A stretch of DNA of 37,631 nt from Bacteroidota bacterium (GCA_003045935.1 PZPI01000001.1:1-37631), one strand, 5' to 3'; positions 1 to 7,314 are shown, counted from the first letter of the stretch. Translations and numbers: made by a program. Notes: a model not told the origin generated them from the sequence alone.

Positions 1-966
1 GCTCTAAAGCAAGCCAAGCGGTTTGTAGACCAAGCAAAAGAAGAGAATGCACTTCGTGTGAACGAAATTCTCCTTGAAGCTACAGATGCCTACCTTGATT
101 GGTATCGAGCCTATAAATCCTTTGAAATTTTTGACGAATTCATCGCTAACGCTAAGTTTAGATATCATGGGGTAAGAGATCGTTTTACTTCAGGTGATCT
201 GGCAGCAATCGATACTACAGAAGCGCGAATTGCCTATCAGAATAGACTTCTCAGCCAAGAGAAAGCTAGCCTAAAATTGAGAGAAAAAACGCTTAAAGCT
301 TCGAATTATCTGTGGATTGAAGACACACCCGTTGAGATTAACCCAACAGTAACACCTGCACTGTCTCAAGAGAATTTTGAAACCCTTTTCTCAATTGATC
401 TAATCGATTTAGAGTCGCATCCAAAACTGAGAGCCCTTGGATACAAAGCAGACATCCAACGTTTTGAAAGAAGACTCCAACGAAGTAATCTGTTACCCGA
501 AGTCACCCTAGATTATCAGTGGCTGTCTGAGACCGATCCGAGTCAAAATTTCAATCTTGCTTTAGATCCAGATAATAGCACTACGAAACTGAAAGTAGCG
601 CTTCCGCTCTTTTTGCGAAAAGAACGTTCGGCACTAAAGCTTGCCCGTTTAAAACTGCAAGATGCAACCTTAGAACAGGAGCGTGTTTACATCGAATTAA
701 AAAATAAGTTGGCCGCGCTAAATACAGCCTCAGAATCGCTTTCTCGCCAACGTCTCCTAGCTGACTCCATGGTTATTGACTACACGACTCTCTTTAAAGG
801 AGAACAACAAAAGTTCGAGGCTGGAGAAAGCTCACTCTTCCTTGTAAACTCGAGAGAATCAAAGCTTATCGAAGCCACACTGAAAGCCATTGATACCGAA
901 GTTGAACAAAAAATGGCTTTAGCTGAATTCTATTTCAATTCAACCTTTCCAAGTATTATGGAATAA
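1..966 (+). CDS. TolC-family outer membrane efflux protein, 5'-truncated
   Basis: The open frame enters from the left edge (first full codon at base 1, reading ALKQAKRFV) and stops at 966, so about 321 C-terminal residues are present and the true start lies outside. The protein is long, helical and rich in Ala, Leu, Glu, Lys and Arg. It has the repeat style of outer membrane efflux proteins: the stretch near ALGYKADIQRFERRLQRSNLLPEV and the paired long helices fit the periplasmic coiled-coil barrel, and PLFLRKERSALKLARLKL resembles the turn back into the second repeat. Such proteins form the outer-membrane duct of RND or ABC tripartite exporters. No partner is visible on this side. Its last 11 bases overlap the 3' end of the opposing glpD. 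Family assignment rests on overall pattern, not on a unique motif. Confidence 0.75.
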   Translation, partial: ALKQAKRFVDQAKEENALRVNEILLEATDAYLDWYRAYKSFEIFDEFIANAKFRYHGVRDRFTSGDLAAIDTTEARIAYQNRLLSQEKASLKLREKTLKASNYLWIEDTPVEINPTVTPALSQENFETLFSIDLIDLESHPKLRALGYKADIQRFERRLQRSNLLPEVTLDYQWLSETDPSQNFNLALDPDNSTTKLKVALPLFLRKERSALKLARLKLQDATLEQERVYIELKNKLAALNTASESLSRQRLLADSMVIDYTTLFKGEQQKFEAGESSLFLVNSRESKLIEATLKAIDTEVEQKMALAEFYFNSTFPSIME

Positions 967-2509
967 GATAAGCAGAGGCTACTTGCCGGTAAGCGGTAAG
1001 CTGCTCAGACACCCATTCCTGATTCTTACCTAAATATTCTGCCATAAGTTTGGCCACCGAAGGAGCAATTCTAATGGTCTCCTTTGCATTCAAAAATAAA
1101 CCTCGATGTCTTCGAGCTAAAACGTCTTCAAGGGTGACGGCCATCTCTTCAGAGCATGCCCAATAAACCATGTTTGGGCTAATATAAAATGCTTCAGAAA
1201 GGGAATCATTTCCGAAAGATAGCTCTCGAATCTTTTCCGCATCGGTACCGTAGGCGTGCATAGGGTCTGACCAGTCGGCATTATAATCATATCCGTGAAT
1301 AGGTAACAGCTCGGTAGAACATTTACGTTCGGGTAATCCTCCAACGGTAATAGCTGTGTTAATGGTATCCTCAGCTATTTTTCTGTAGGTAGTCCATTTA
1401 CCTCCCAGGATACTGAGCAGCCCACTGGTACTCACAATGACCTTATGGTGTCTCGAGACCTCTTTTGTCGATTCTGAGTCTTTGTTTGACGCTGCCAGCG
1501 GACGTAATCCCGAAAATACACTAAGAACATCCGCTCTCTTAGGCATACGACTCATGTAGGCACTTGCATTTTCTAATACAAAATCAATTTCTTCTTCAAG
1601 GGGTTTCGGCTCGAAATCAATAGAATCAATCGCCGTGTCTGTGGTCCCCACAACCACGTAATCATTCCAAGGAACAGCAAATAACACTCTACCATCGGTG
1701 GTTTGAGGAACCATAATCGCATGTTTACCATCCAAGAAAGAGCCATCTAAAACCAAATGTATTCCTTGGCTTGGTCTAATGTGAGCGGGTGTTCCCGGCT
1801 GATCCATTTGAATCACGCTATCTGAAAAGACACCAGTAGCGTTAATGACCACCTTTGCTTCAATAGTATAGGTGTCTCCATTTAATTCATTCTTTGCAGT
1901 GACTCCTGTAATCATTTCGCCCTCATCCTTAATCAGACCCTCAACGGAGAGATAGTTTAAAAGCGTAGCTCCATGATTTTCGGCTGTTTGCGCCATTGAA
2001 ACGGCCATTCGGGCATCATCGAATTGACCGTCATGATAAATTACTCCACCACGAAGCCCCTCTTTCTTAACATTAGGAATAAGAGCTAAGGTTTCTTCTC
2101 GGTCGAGCAAGGTGCTAGGCCCTAGACCCAATTTACCTGCCATCATATCATAAACCTTAAGGCCTAATCCGTAAAAAGGACTATTCCACCAATCGTAAGA
2201 AGGAATTACAAAACTCAAATCTTGCACCAAATGAGGTGCATTTTTACGCATAATTCCACGTTCGCGAAGCGCCTCAATAACAAGTGATATATCGCCGTTT
2301 TGCAGATAGCGAACCCCACCGTGTACGAGCTTAGTACTGCGCGAAGAAGTTCCTTTTGCAAAATCGTATTTCTCTAACAGTAAGGTCTTATATCCTCTAG
2401 AAGCAGCATCAATTGCCGAACCTATTCCTGAGGCGCCTCCGCCGATAATAACAATATCCCAAGGCTTCTTGCGCGATTTAAGTCGTTTGAGGTTTTGAGC
2501 GCGATTCAT
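956..2509 (-). CDS. glpD: FAD-dependent glycerol-3-phosphate dehydrogenase
   Basis: A 517-residue flavoprotein of normal GlpD length. The dinucleotide-binding motif GGGASGIG lies at about residues 23-30, followed by the GlpD signature RSTKLVHGGVRYL near residue 57 and a second FAD-contact region around VVGTTDTAID. It oxidises sn-glycerol 3-phosphate to dihydroxyacetone phosphate and passes electrons to the quinone pool at the inner face of the membrane. The start is an ATG 2 bp after the stop of the upstream DtxR-type regulator, so both genes probably share one transcript. The matching kinase and facilitator (glpK-glpF) are at 21325-23549 and a glycerophosphodiesterase is at 23550-24308, so glycerol genes are scattered over three loci here. 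The 3' end overlaps the TolC-family gene by 11 bp, tail to tail. Confidence 0.95.
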   Translation of the reverse strand: MNRAQNLKRLKSRKKPWDIVIIGGGASGIGSAIDAASRGYKTLLLEKYDFAKGTSSRSTKLVHGGVRYLQNGDISLVIEALRERGIMRKNAPHLVQDLSFVIPSYDWWNSPFYGLGLKVYDMMAGKLGLGPSTLLDREETLALIPNVKKEGLRGGVIYHDGQFDDARMAVSMAQTAENHGATLLNYLSVEGLIKDEGEMITGVTAKNELNGDTYTIEAKVVINATGVFSDSVIQMDQPGTPAHIRPSQGIHLVLDGSFLDGKHAIMVPQTTDGRVLFAVPWNDYVVVGTTDTAIDSIDFEPKPLEEEIDFVLENASAYMSRMPKRADVLSVFSGLRPLAASNKDSESTKEVSRHHKVIVSTSGLLSILGGKWTTYRKIAEDTINTAITVGGLPERKCSTELLPIHGYDYNADWSDPMHAYGTDAEKIRELSFGNDSLSEAFYISPNMVYWACSEEMAVTLEDVLARRHRGLFLNAKETIRIAPSVAKLMAEYLGKNQEWVSEQLTAYRQVASAYLIP

Positions 2510-2511
2510 AA

Positions 2512-2925
2512 TTAAGATTTAAAAGAATGTTCGGGTATGGGTGTACCGTGCGGATCATGACTGAAATTAGCCATCATCTCTTGCATCCGTTTAAAAAACT
2601 CCGGATGTTTCACATGCTCTAATTCCTCTGCGATTTCATGAACCTCGTTTGGATCAAATCCCATATTCTCTACCAAGAAGGTTTCGATAAGTCGATGTTT
2701 GGCCACAATCATTTTCGCGTGCTCCTGTCCCTTTTCAGTAAGATGAATCGGTTTATAAGCTTCAGTCTTAACTAGACCCAATTGCACTAAATCCTTGAGC
2801 ATATTAGAAACCGTAGACTTACTCACTGCGAAGCGCTTACTAAGTGCAGTTACAGTAACCCCTTCTTTCTTCTCATTGAAGTGATAGAGTGCCTTTAAAT
2901 AATTTTCTTTTTCAATGGTGGGCAT
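2512..2925 (-). CDS. DtxR/MntR-family metal-dependent transcriptional regulator
   Basis: A 137-residue protein with an N-terminal winged helix-turn-helix (TVTALSKRFAVSKSTVSNML, about residues 23-44) and the family dimerisation/metal region (KHRLIETFL, then EIAEELEHVKHPEF). It lacks the C-terminal SH3-like domain of DtxR and so has the short MntR layout. The His of KHR and the E..EH cluster match MntR metal ligands. By my alignment the N-terminal ligand positions (D8 and E11 of Bacillus MntR) are Asn and Lys here, so metal specificity is uncertain. It starts with ATG at 2925, about 13 nt below the predicted start site of a TAATTTTG -7 box. An inverted repeat overlapping that box (2950-2972) could be its own operator. 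It is followed after 2 bp by glpD, an unusual operon partner for a manganese or iron regulator. Confidence 0.85.
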   Translation of the reverse strand: MPTIEKENYLKALYHFNEKKEGVTVTALSKRFAVSKSTVSNMLKDLVQLGLVKTEAYKPIHLTEKGQEHAKMIVAKHRLIETFLVENMGFDPNEVHEIAEELEHVKHPEFFKRMQEMMANFSHDPHGTPIPEHSFKS

Positions 2926-2944
2926 TTCGCGCAGCTTTGTCTTT

Positions 2945-2952
2945 CAAAATTA
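2945..2952 (-). promoter_or_regulatory. Predicted -7 promoter box of the dtxR-glpD operon
   Basis: On the minus strand this reads TAATTTTG, a full match to the Bacteroidota -7 consensus TAnnTTTG. The implied transcript start leaves a leader of roughly 13 nt before the ATG at 2925. No clear -33 TTG was found at the usual spacing. Confidence 0.45.
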
Positions 2953-2972
2953 AGGATTTAAAACGGCCTTAA
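2950..2972. promoter_or_regulatory. Inverted repeat overlapping the dtxR-glpD promoter, candidate operator
   Basis: The arms TTAAGG (2950-2955) and CCTTAA (2967-2972) are perfect and separated by 11 bp. The repeat begins inside the -7 box and extends upstream, where a repressor would occlude RNA polymerase. DtxR-family operators are commonly AT-rich palindromes with TTAGG/CCTAA-like arms, so autoregulation is plausible but inferred. Confidence 0.4.
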
Positions 2973-2986
2973 AGATGAAGCTATGG

Positions 2987-4375
2987 TTAACTAAGCCTGC
3001 TATTAATTCCTAAAAGGGTCTTTAACGCCTTTAACTTTCCTTTATACGGAGCATATCGAAGCGGTAAGTCTAGCCAAGTAGCCCGATATAAAACCGGCTT
3101 TTCACGACTAAAAGTGTCAAAGCCATACTTGCCATGATAGCTTCCATATCCACTATTACCAACTCCTCCAAAAGGAAGGCTATTTTCAGCAATCATCATA
3201 ATAGTATCATTTACTGCTGCTTGACCAAAAGAATAATTAGTTAAAAGCTCTTCAGCAAACGACTTATTTTTAGAGAAAACATAAAATGCTAAAGGATTCG
3301 GATGACCTCTCAGCCACTGATCCATTTCTTTAGCGTCGCTATAGCTAATTACAGGTAACACAGGACCAAAAATCTCCTCTTGCATCACCGAAGAATCTAG
3401 AGTAACATCCACCAAAATCGTTGGAGAAACATAGCACTCAGATTCATCAGTCTCTCCTCCGTAATATACAGAGCACTCACCAATGAACCTCTGCATTCGA
3501 ACGACATGCTTAGGATGAATAAGTCGTCCGTAATCTTCACTTTCTATTGCCGACCTTCCGTAGGCCTTTTCAATTTGAGCCACCAAAGCCTTAAGTAGAG
3601 GTTCCTTTATAGAATCATGAACCAGTAAATAATCGGGAGCAATACAAGTTTGACCCACATTGAGCAGCTTTCCCCACACTATGCGGCGAGCGGTCAACTC
3701 AATTGGAGCAGTTCCATCGATGATACAAGGTGACTTACCTCCCAACTCCAACGTACACGGTGTAAGATGCTCAGCAGCAGCTTTAGCTACAATTTTACCT
3801 ACCGCAACACTGCCAGTGAAGAAAATGTAATCCCAATGATGACCTAATAATTCTGTACTAGTTTGGGCGTCCCCCAATACTACAGCTACATGTGCAGGAT
3901 CAAAAACTTCTTCTATGATTTTTTTTAAGAGCTCACTGGTCTTTTCAGAATATTCGCTAGGTTTTAATACCACCGTATTACCTGCTGCAATTGCAGAAAC
4001 TAGCGGAGTTAGACTCAGCTGAAAAGGGTAATTCCAAGGGGCAATATGAAGAGTAATCCCATAAGGATCTTTAATGACCTTTGCCTTCGCGGGAAATGAT
4101 GCTAAGCCTACAGATCTTGATTCAGAGGCACCCCAACGATCAAGATGTTTTAGCGTGTGTGTGATTTCAGATTGAACATAACTGATTTCAGTGGCGACAG
4201 ATTCAAAGGCAGACTTTCCTAAATCGTCGGCTAAAGCCTGAAGAATTTCGGATTCATAGCCATTGATCGCAACCGAAAGTTTTTTCAGCGCAGCTTTTCT
4301 AAAAGGGATGGAACGCGAAGCGCCGGCTTCAAAAAACCGGCGCTGCTTATCGATTATTTCAGCAATTGAACTCAT
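2987..4375 (-). CDS. Aldehyde dehydrogenase family protein (ALDH3-like)
   Basis: A 462-residue NAD(P)-dependent aldehyde dehydrogenase. The oxyanion-hole Asn lies in PWNYPF (N114), the general base Glu in LELGGKSPC (E210) and the catalytic Cys in GQTCIAPD (C244). The short length and the N-terminal pattern with QRRFFEAG near the start resemble class 3 ALDHs, which oxidise fatty or aromatic aldehydes. The substrate cannot be read from sequence. A 20 bp gap separates it from the upstream YceI gene, so the two may be cotranscribed. The ATG at 4375 fits the family start. Codons 11-19 carry a strong GC-rich hairpin, reported separately. Its 3' end lies only 15 bp from the inverted repeat upstream of the dtxR gene. 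Confidence 0.9.
   Translation of the reverse strand: MSSIAEIIDKQRRFFEAGASRSIPFRKAALKKLSVAINGYESEILQALADDLGKSAFESVATEISYVQSEITHTLKHLDRWGASESRSVGLASFPAKAKVIKDPYGITLHIAPWNYPFQLSLTPLVSAIAAGNTVVLKPSEYSEKTSELLKKIIEEVFDPAHVAVVLGDAQTSTELLGHHWDYIFFTGSVAVGKIVAKAAAEHLTPCTLELGGKSPCIIDGTAPIELTARRIVWGKLLNVGQTCIAPDYLLVHDSIKEPLLKALVAQIEKAYGRSAIESEDYGRLIHPKHVVRMQRFIGECSVYYGGETDESECYVSPTILVDVTLDSSVMQEEIFGPVLPVISYSDAKEMDQWLRGHPNPLAFYVFSKNKSFAEELLTNYSFGQAAVNDTIMMIAENSLPFGGVGNSGYGSYHGKYGFDTFSREKPVLYRATWLDLPLRYAPYKGKLKALKTLLGINSRLS
4319..4344 (-). promoter_or_regulatory. Strong hairpin inside the start of the aldehyde dehydrogenase gene
   Basis: Perfect 8 bp GC-rich arms, AGCGCCGG (4319-4326) and CCGGCGCT (4337-4344), surround a 10-nt loop. 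In the mRNA the stem begins about 32 nt after the start codon, where structure can influence early elongation or act as an attenuator. It is not followed by a U-run, so it is not a classical terminator. Confidence 0.4.
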
Positions 4376-4395
4376 TGCTCTAAGTTAAAGAAAAC

Positions 4396-4950
4396 TTAGA
4401 AAGCAAGGGTTGCCTCAAGCTTGATATCATCTAGAATTAACTTATCTCCAAGATTCTCAAAGAAAGTCCCAGATCTAAAGCGTACATCAAATTTAGCGCG
4501 GTTAAATGTCATTGTTGCATTATAACCACTGGTGCCGTTCGAGGTGAAATGCACTTCAGTTGGCTGAGTAATTCCTTTGATAGTTAAATCACCTTTCGCG
4601 TGGAATGATCCGTCACGAAGTTTAGCTACATCTGTAAGGATAAGAAATGCTTTCTCGAATTTGTCAATTGAAAAGAAATCATCTGAACTAAGATGACCTG
4701 CTAACTTTTCGGCCCACTCTCCAGTTAAGTCTTCAACCTTTAGGGTGGTCATATCAATTTCAAAGGCTCCTCCAGTGATATCCCCATTAGAGATTTGAAG
4801 GTCTGCTTTAGAAAATGAGAGAGACCCGAAATGAGTCTTACCCACCACATCAGATCCAGACCACTTCAAATTGCTTGACTCCAGGTTTACCTCTTGCGCA
4901 GATAAACTGATAGAAAAAACAGTAGTAAGTAATAATAGAATACGTTTCAT
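4396..4950 (-). CDS. YceI-family periplasmic protein (first copy)
   Basis: A 184-residue secreted protein of the YceI lipocalin-like beta-barrel family, which binds amphiphiles such as polyisoprenoids. The start was placed at the ATG at 4950, because it gives a clean signal peptide (MKRILLLLTTVFSISLSAQ, cleavage near residue 19). An upstream in-frame ATG at 4989 would add 13 hydrophilic residues and overlap the predicted promoter. Family traits include the alternating beta pattern, DFFSIDKFEKAFLILTDV, the KGDLTIKGITQPTEVHFT segment and the C-terminal ILDDIKLEATL strand. A TACCTTTA box lies just upstream, with an 18-bp palindrome further up. A second, more divergent YceI protein lies at 5609-6154. 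The ligand is unknown. Confidence 0.88.
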   Translation of the reverse strand: MKRILLLLTTVFSISLSAQEVNLESSNLKWSGSDVVGKTHFGSLSFSKADLQISNGDITGGAFEIDMTTLKVEDLTGEWAEKLAGHLSSDDFFSIDKFEKAFLILTDVAKLRDGSFHAKGDLTIKGITQPTEVHFTSNGTSGYNATMTFNRAKFDVRFRSGTFFENLGDKLILDDIKLEATLAF

Positions 4951-4967
4951 AAGTTGAATTTTTCTTT

Positions 4968-4975
4968 TAAAGGTA
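4968..4975 (-). promoter_or_regulatory. Predicted -7 box of the first yceI gene
   Basis: Minus-strand TACCTTTA matches TAnnTTTG at 7 of 8 positions. It sits 18 bp above the ATG at 4950 and supports that start over the upstream ATG at 4989. Confidence 0.35.
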
Positions 4976-5014
4976 CAAGCAATATTCAACCAATAAAGGT
5001 GTAAGATGGAGAAA

Positions 5015-5032
5015 TCTTAATCTAGATTAAGA
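5015..5032. promoter_or_regulatory. 18-bp perfect palindrome upstream of yceI
   Basis: TCTTAATCTAGATTAAGA is perfectly self-complementary. It lies in the 86-bp space between the PAS gene stop and the yceI ATG, about 40 bp above the predicted -7 box. It has no spacer loop and no T-run, so an operator is likelier than a terminator. The regulator is not known. Confidence 0.5.
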
Positions 5033-5036
5033 ATGG

Positions 5037-5519
5037 TTAAGCTACCTCACGCTCGAAAGCGATATAATGGGTGAGTTGGTTCGCTTTGTTATAAAGCGGT
5101 ACAATTTTCACCTTACAAAGGTATGCCTCACCGTTTTTACGATAGTTGGTGATGGATGCGGAAAAAGGTTTATTCGCAGACAGACCTTCATGAAACCGAG
5201 AACGTTCCTCATCCTTTGTTCCTGGACCATGAAGCATTGTTGGTTGCTTACCTACAATTTCATAAGCGTTGTAGCCTGTCATGTCAGTAAAGCCAGCATC
5301 TACCCAAATCACTTTATTACTACTATCAGTGATAATAATCGCTTGGTAATCATTGTAATCTTCGGCAGCCATTTCGATAGGAGTTACCCAAGAATAATTA
5401 TTTGCAAATCGAGAATACACCTCTTCTAAGTGCTTTCCATTGAGCTCTTGACAAAGCCGATGATAATGTTCTAAAAAGAAGTCTCCAGCGATAAGAGGAA
5501 GTGATCCTGATGTGGACAT
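5037..5519 (-). CDS. PAS-domain protein, LOV-like but lacking the photoactive cysteine
   Basis: A 160-residue single-domain protein. The PAS fold spans about residues 55-157, with ITDSSNKVIWVDAGFTDMTGY followed by GKQPTMLHG (90-98) and NYRKNGEAYL (125-134). These line up with the LOV elements GRNCRFLQG and NYRKDG, but the flavin-adduct Cys position falls on Gln/Pro (Q92-P93), so a LOV photocycle is not expected. The N-terminal 50 residues are an unassigned helical extension. There is no output domain, so it would act through a partner. The ATG at 5519 was chosen; a TTG two codons earlier is possible. Overlapping palindromes lie 45-65 bp upstream. Its neighbours are two YceI genes and a Rieske/b561-like string, which suggests redox or membrane stress sensing. 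That is inference. Confidence 0.8.
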   Translation of the reverse strand: MSTSGSLPLIAGDFFLEHYHRLCQELNGKHLEEVYSRFANNYSWVTPIEMAAEDYNDYQAIIITDSSNKVIWVDAGFTDMTGYNAYEIVGKQPTMLHGPGTKDEERSRFHEGLSANKPFSASITNYRKNGEAYLCKVKIVPLYNKANQLTHYIAFEREVA

Positions 5520-5562
5520 AAACAAAAATTAATTACTGTAAAATTAATATATTTTTTGATAC

Positions 5563-5583
5563 GATTTACTAAATCACTGATTT
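5563..5583. promoter_or_regulatory. Two overlapping 13-bp palindromes upstream of the PAS gene
   Basis: GATTTA-C-TAAATC (5563-5575) and AAATCA-C-TGATTT (5571-5583) are both perfect around a single central base and share five bases. They lie in the 89-bp gap between the second yceI gene and the PAS gene, which suggests a dimeric regulator site with two alternative registers. Confidence 0.4.
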
Positions 5584-5608
5584 TAAGGAAGAAAGAACCT
5601 CGTTTGAG

Positions 5609-6154
5609 TTAGTTTTTAATGAAGAAAAGTTGAATTTCACATCGTATCTGGGATTCAATAGGCTTAAACAAAAACCTCGGTAAACGAATTTTTGTCTGAC
5701 TTAGGTCTAGGATGAATTCACCTTTAATCGAATATCCGGTATCGCTTTCAATGTATTGCAGGTCTACCGATTGAGGGATTTTATAGCCTGAAAGATTGAA
5801 CTCGCCGATGATACTAATGGTATCCTTTTTGTTTAATGTTAGGTCTTCACTATAAAACGAAACTTCTGGAAATTCGATGGCATTAAAAATTCTTAAAGCA
5901 TTAGCGTCTCTATTAGCGCTTTTGGAGTCAAAATCGACCAAATTAGCTTTAACAGCGATGCGATTTGGTGTATTTTCTTCGAATTCAATGACTCCTTTTG
6001 GAACGTTATTCACTCCACTCCACTTATGTGCGGGGTGTTTCGCATAATAAATGATACTTGATTTCTCTGTATCTAACATCAACCGATCTTGGCTGAAGAT
6101 CAATCCAGTAAGAAAAAGAAAAGTGAAAATTATTATTGATCTGGGTAGTGTCAT
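5609..6154 (-). CDS. YceI-like secreted protein of the Rieske/b561-like string (second copy)
   Basis: A 181-residue exported protein with a hydrophobic signal segment (IIIFTFLFLTGLIFSQ, about residues 7-22) and a YceI-type body: KSSIIYYAKHPAHKWSGV, DFDSKSANRDANAL, FPEVSFYSEDL and GEFNLSGYKIPQSVDL. Its start overlaps the stop of the b561-like gene as TAATG, so translation is probably coupled. YceI proteins bind long-chain isoprenoid-like molecules. In bacterial clusters, YceI proteins are often found next to cytochrome b561-type membrane proteins, consistent with a quinone-like or other isoprenoid redox ligand, though the ligand is not shown by the sequence. It is diverged from the copy at 4396-4950 and is unlikely to be a recent duplication. 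Confidence 0.82.
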   Translation of the reverse strand: MTLPRSIIIFTFLFLTGLIFSQDRLMLDTEKSSIIYYAKHPAHKWSGVNNVPKGVIEFEENTPNRIAVKANLVDFDSKSANRDANALRIFNAIEFPEVSFYSEDLTLNKKDTISIIGEFNLSGYKIPQSVDLQYIESDTGYSIKGEFILDLSQTKIRLPRFLFKPIESQIRCEIQLFFIKN

Positions 6155-6765
6155 TAATCTAATCTTAAAACTAGGGTAGCGGTTGCAAAAGCACCAACGG
6201 CTGTATATGCTGCGGCTCGGTGTAAGGATTTATCTCGATTTTTGTAGTATTGGGTGGCGATCATTGCAGAGAGGTGAACGGTGGCTAGCCATTTATGTGC
6301 TCTAGCCCCACTGATTCCTTCTTTTCGCGCACTGATTAGTGGCGGAGGCGAGAATAATGACAAAGCCGCTCCTGTGAAGTAAGAAGCAGTGACAAAATTT
6401 CCAAGGGCCTCATGAGTGGCCTTTAAATCGTAATTACCATTATAGAGTTTTCCGCCAATAACTCCTTGTGTGATCATTCCGGCAAGGGTTATGTATCCGA
6501 TAGCCTGGTGAGCAGTTAGCATAGATTTTCTCCATTTGAGTTCTTTAACTCTTTGTTCCCTTGAAAGTGGTGAGATACCCGTCTTTCGCATCAAACCTTT
6601 CTCACCCCAAAGTATTTTCTGCGTAAAGAGCATGCGTTCGGGAAGCAGATCATCTGATAATCGGTTTTCTGAAGAATCTGTGGCATCTATTAAACCAAAC
6701 AAATCGTCTTGCCCAAAAGATGTTTGAGCAATTATAAGCATAAGCAATAGCAATAGTCTTTTCAC
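6154..6765 (-). CDS. Four-helix membrane protein with b561-like histidines
   Basis: A 203-residue protein with a signal peptide (residues 1-18, ending SFGQ), a soluble acidic segment and four predicted membrane helices at about 83-104, 115-139, 156-174 and 182-202. A His sits at or near the membrane entry of every helix: H86 (TAHQAIGY), H118 (ATHEALGN), H157/H164 (AHKWLATVH) and H182 (SLHRAAAY). Paired transmembrane His residues in four helices are typical of cytochrome b561-type di-haem electron carriers. Haem binding here is inferred, not shown by a unique motif. The start is GTG at 6765, overlapping the Rieske stop as TAGTG. It ends overlapping the YceI start as TAATG, so all three are one coupled unit. 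Confidence 0.6.
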   Translation of the reverse strand: MKRLLLLLMLIIAQTSFGQDDLFGLIDATDSSENRLSDDLLPERMLFTQKILWGEKGLMRKTGISPLSREQRVKELKWRKSMLTAHQAIGYITLAGMITQGVIGGKLYNGNYDLKATHEALGNFVTASYFTGAALSLFSPPPLISARKEGISGARAHKWLATVHLSAMIATQYYKNRDKSLHRAAAYTAVGAFATATLVLRLD

Positions 6766-7298
6766 TATTTCTGAATCGTCAGTGTTTGATCAGTAATCGA
6801 TGTGGTATACGAAACGAGTTTACCAGTGGTATTGTTTGATCCACAACTTACCTCCTCACCTTGGTCAGTATTAAAAATATTTCCGTGAACTCCACAGGTA
6901 AAGGTGTTATCGTTATTATAGGTCCAACTATTCTTAGCTCCGTTGTGCGGACAACAATTATCAAAAGCTAAAATTTGTGAATCTGAGACTCTTAATAAGA
7001 GTACACCAGCGTTTAGAATGTTTACGTTTCCACCCACCGCTTCGAGATCCTTAAAATTATCACTGCTAAGGTCAACGGTTACCATATTGCCGTTTACGGT
7101 AAAGCCAGAAGTATTTGTATTTCCATCCCCTCCAGTATTTGAGTTATTAGAGCCATCCCCTCCGATAACATTTACAGAACCTGTTCCTTCAGAGGAGCAG
7201 GCCTCAAGAAAAGACAAGCCAAACATTGCAAAAACCACTGTTGGACAGGCTTTCGTTAAGAAATCTCTTCGCTTGTTTAAGTGCTTTTCTGTTTTCAT
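6765..7298 (-). CDS. Rieske [2Fe-2S] protein, Tat-type lipoprotein
   Basis: A 177-residue protein with a twin-arginine signal (KRRDFLTKA, residues 9-17) leading into a hydrophobic segment and a lipobox-like LEAC with Cys34. Folded export followed by lipid anchoring in the periplasm is therefore predicted. A low-complexity Gly/Ser/Asn linker spans about 36-65. The Rieske cluster motifs are C116-P-H118 and C135-G-V-H138, 16 residues apart, as expected for two Cys and two His ligands. It is not flanked by cytochrome bc1 or oxygenase genes. Instead it begins a coupled string with the b561-like membrane protein and a YceI protein. That suggests electron transfer across or at the inner membrane to or from a lipid-like carrier. 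A TATCTTTA -7 box lies 17 bp upstream of the ATG. Confidence 0.87.
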   Translation of the reverse strand: MKTEKHLNKRRDFLTKACPTVVFAMFGLSFLEACSSEGTGSVNVIGGDGSNNSNTGGDGNTNTSGFTVNGNMVTVDLSSDNFKDLEAVGGNVNILNAGVLLLRVSDSQILAFDNCCPHNGAKNSWTYNNDNTFTCGVHGNIFNTDQGEEVSCGSNNTTGKLVSYTTSITDQTLTIQK

Positions 7299-7314
7299 CG
7301 CTTTTATTTTTGTT

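Noticed and set aside
4319-4344. Intrinsic terminator
   Set aside because: The hairpin is inside a coding region close to the start and no U-run follows on the transcribed strand.
5067-5429. 120-codon open frame on the plus strand opposite the PAS gene
   Set aside because: It lies wholly inside the PAS gene, has Cys/His/Ile-rich composition unlike a real protein and no promoter or family features.
5037-5519. Functional blue-light LOV receptor
   Set aside because: The cysteine needed for the flavin adduct is replaced by Gln/Pro in GKQPTMLHG, so only a LOV-like PAS call is justified.
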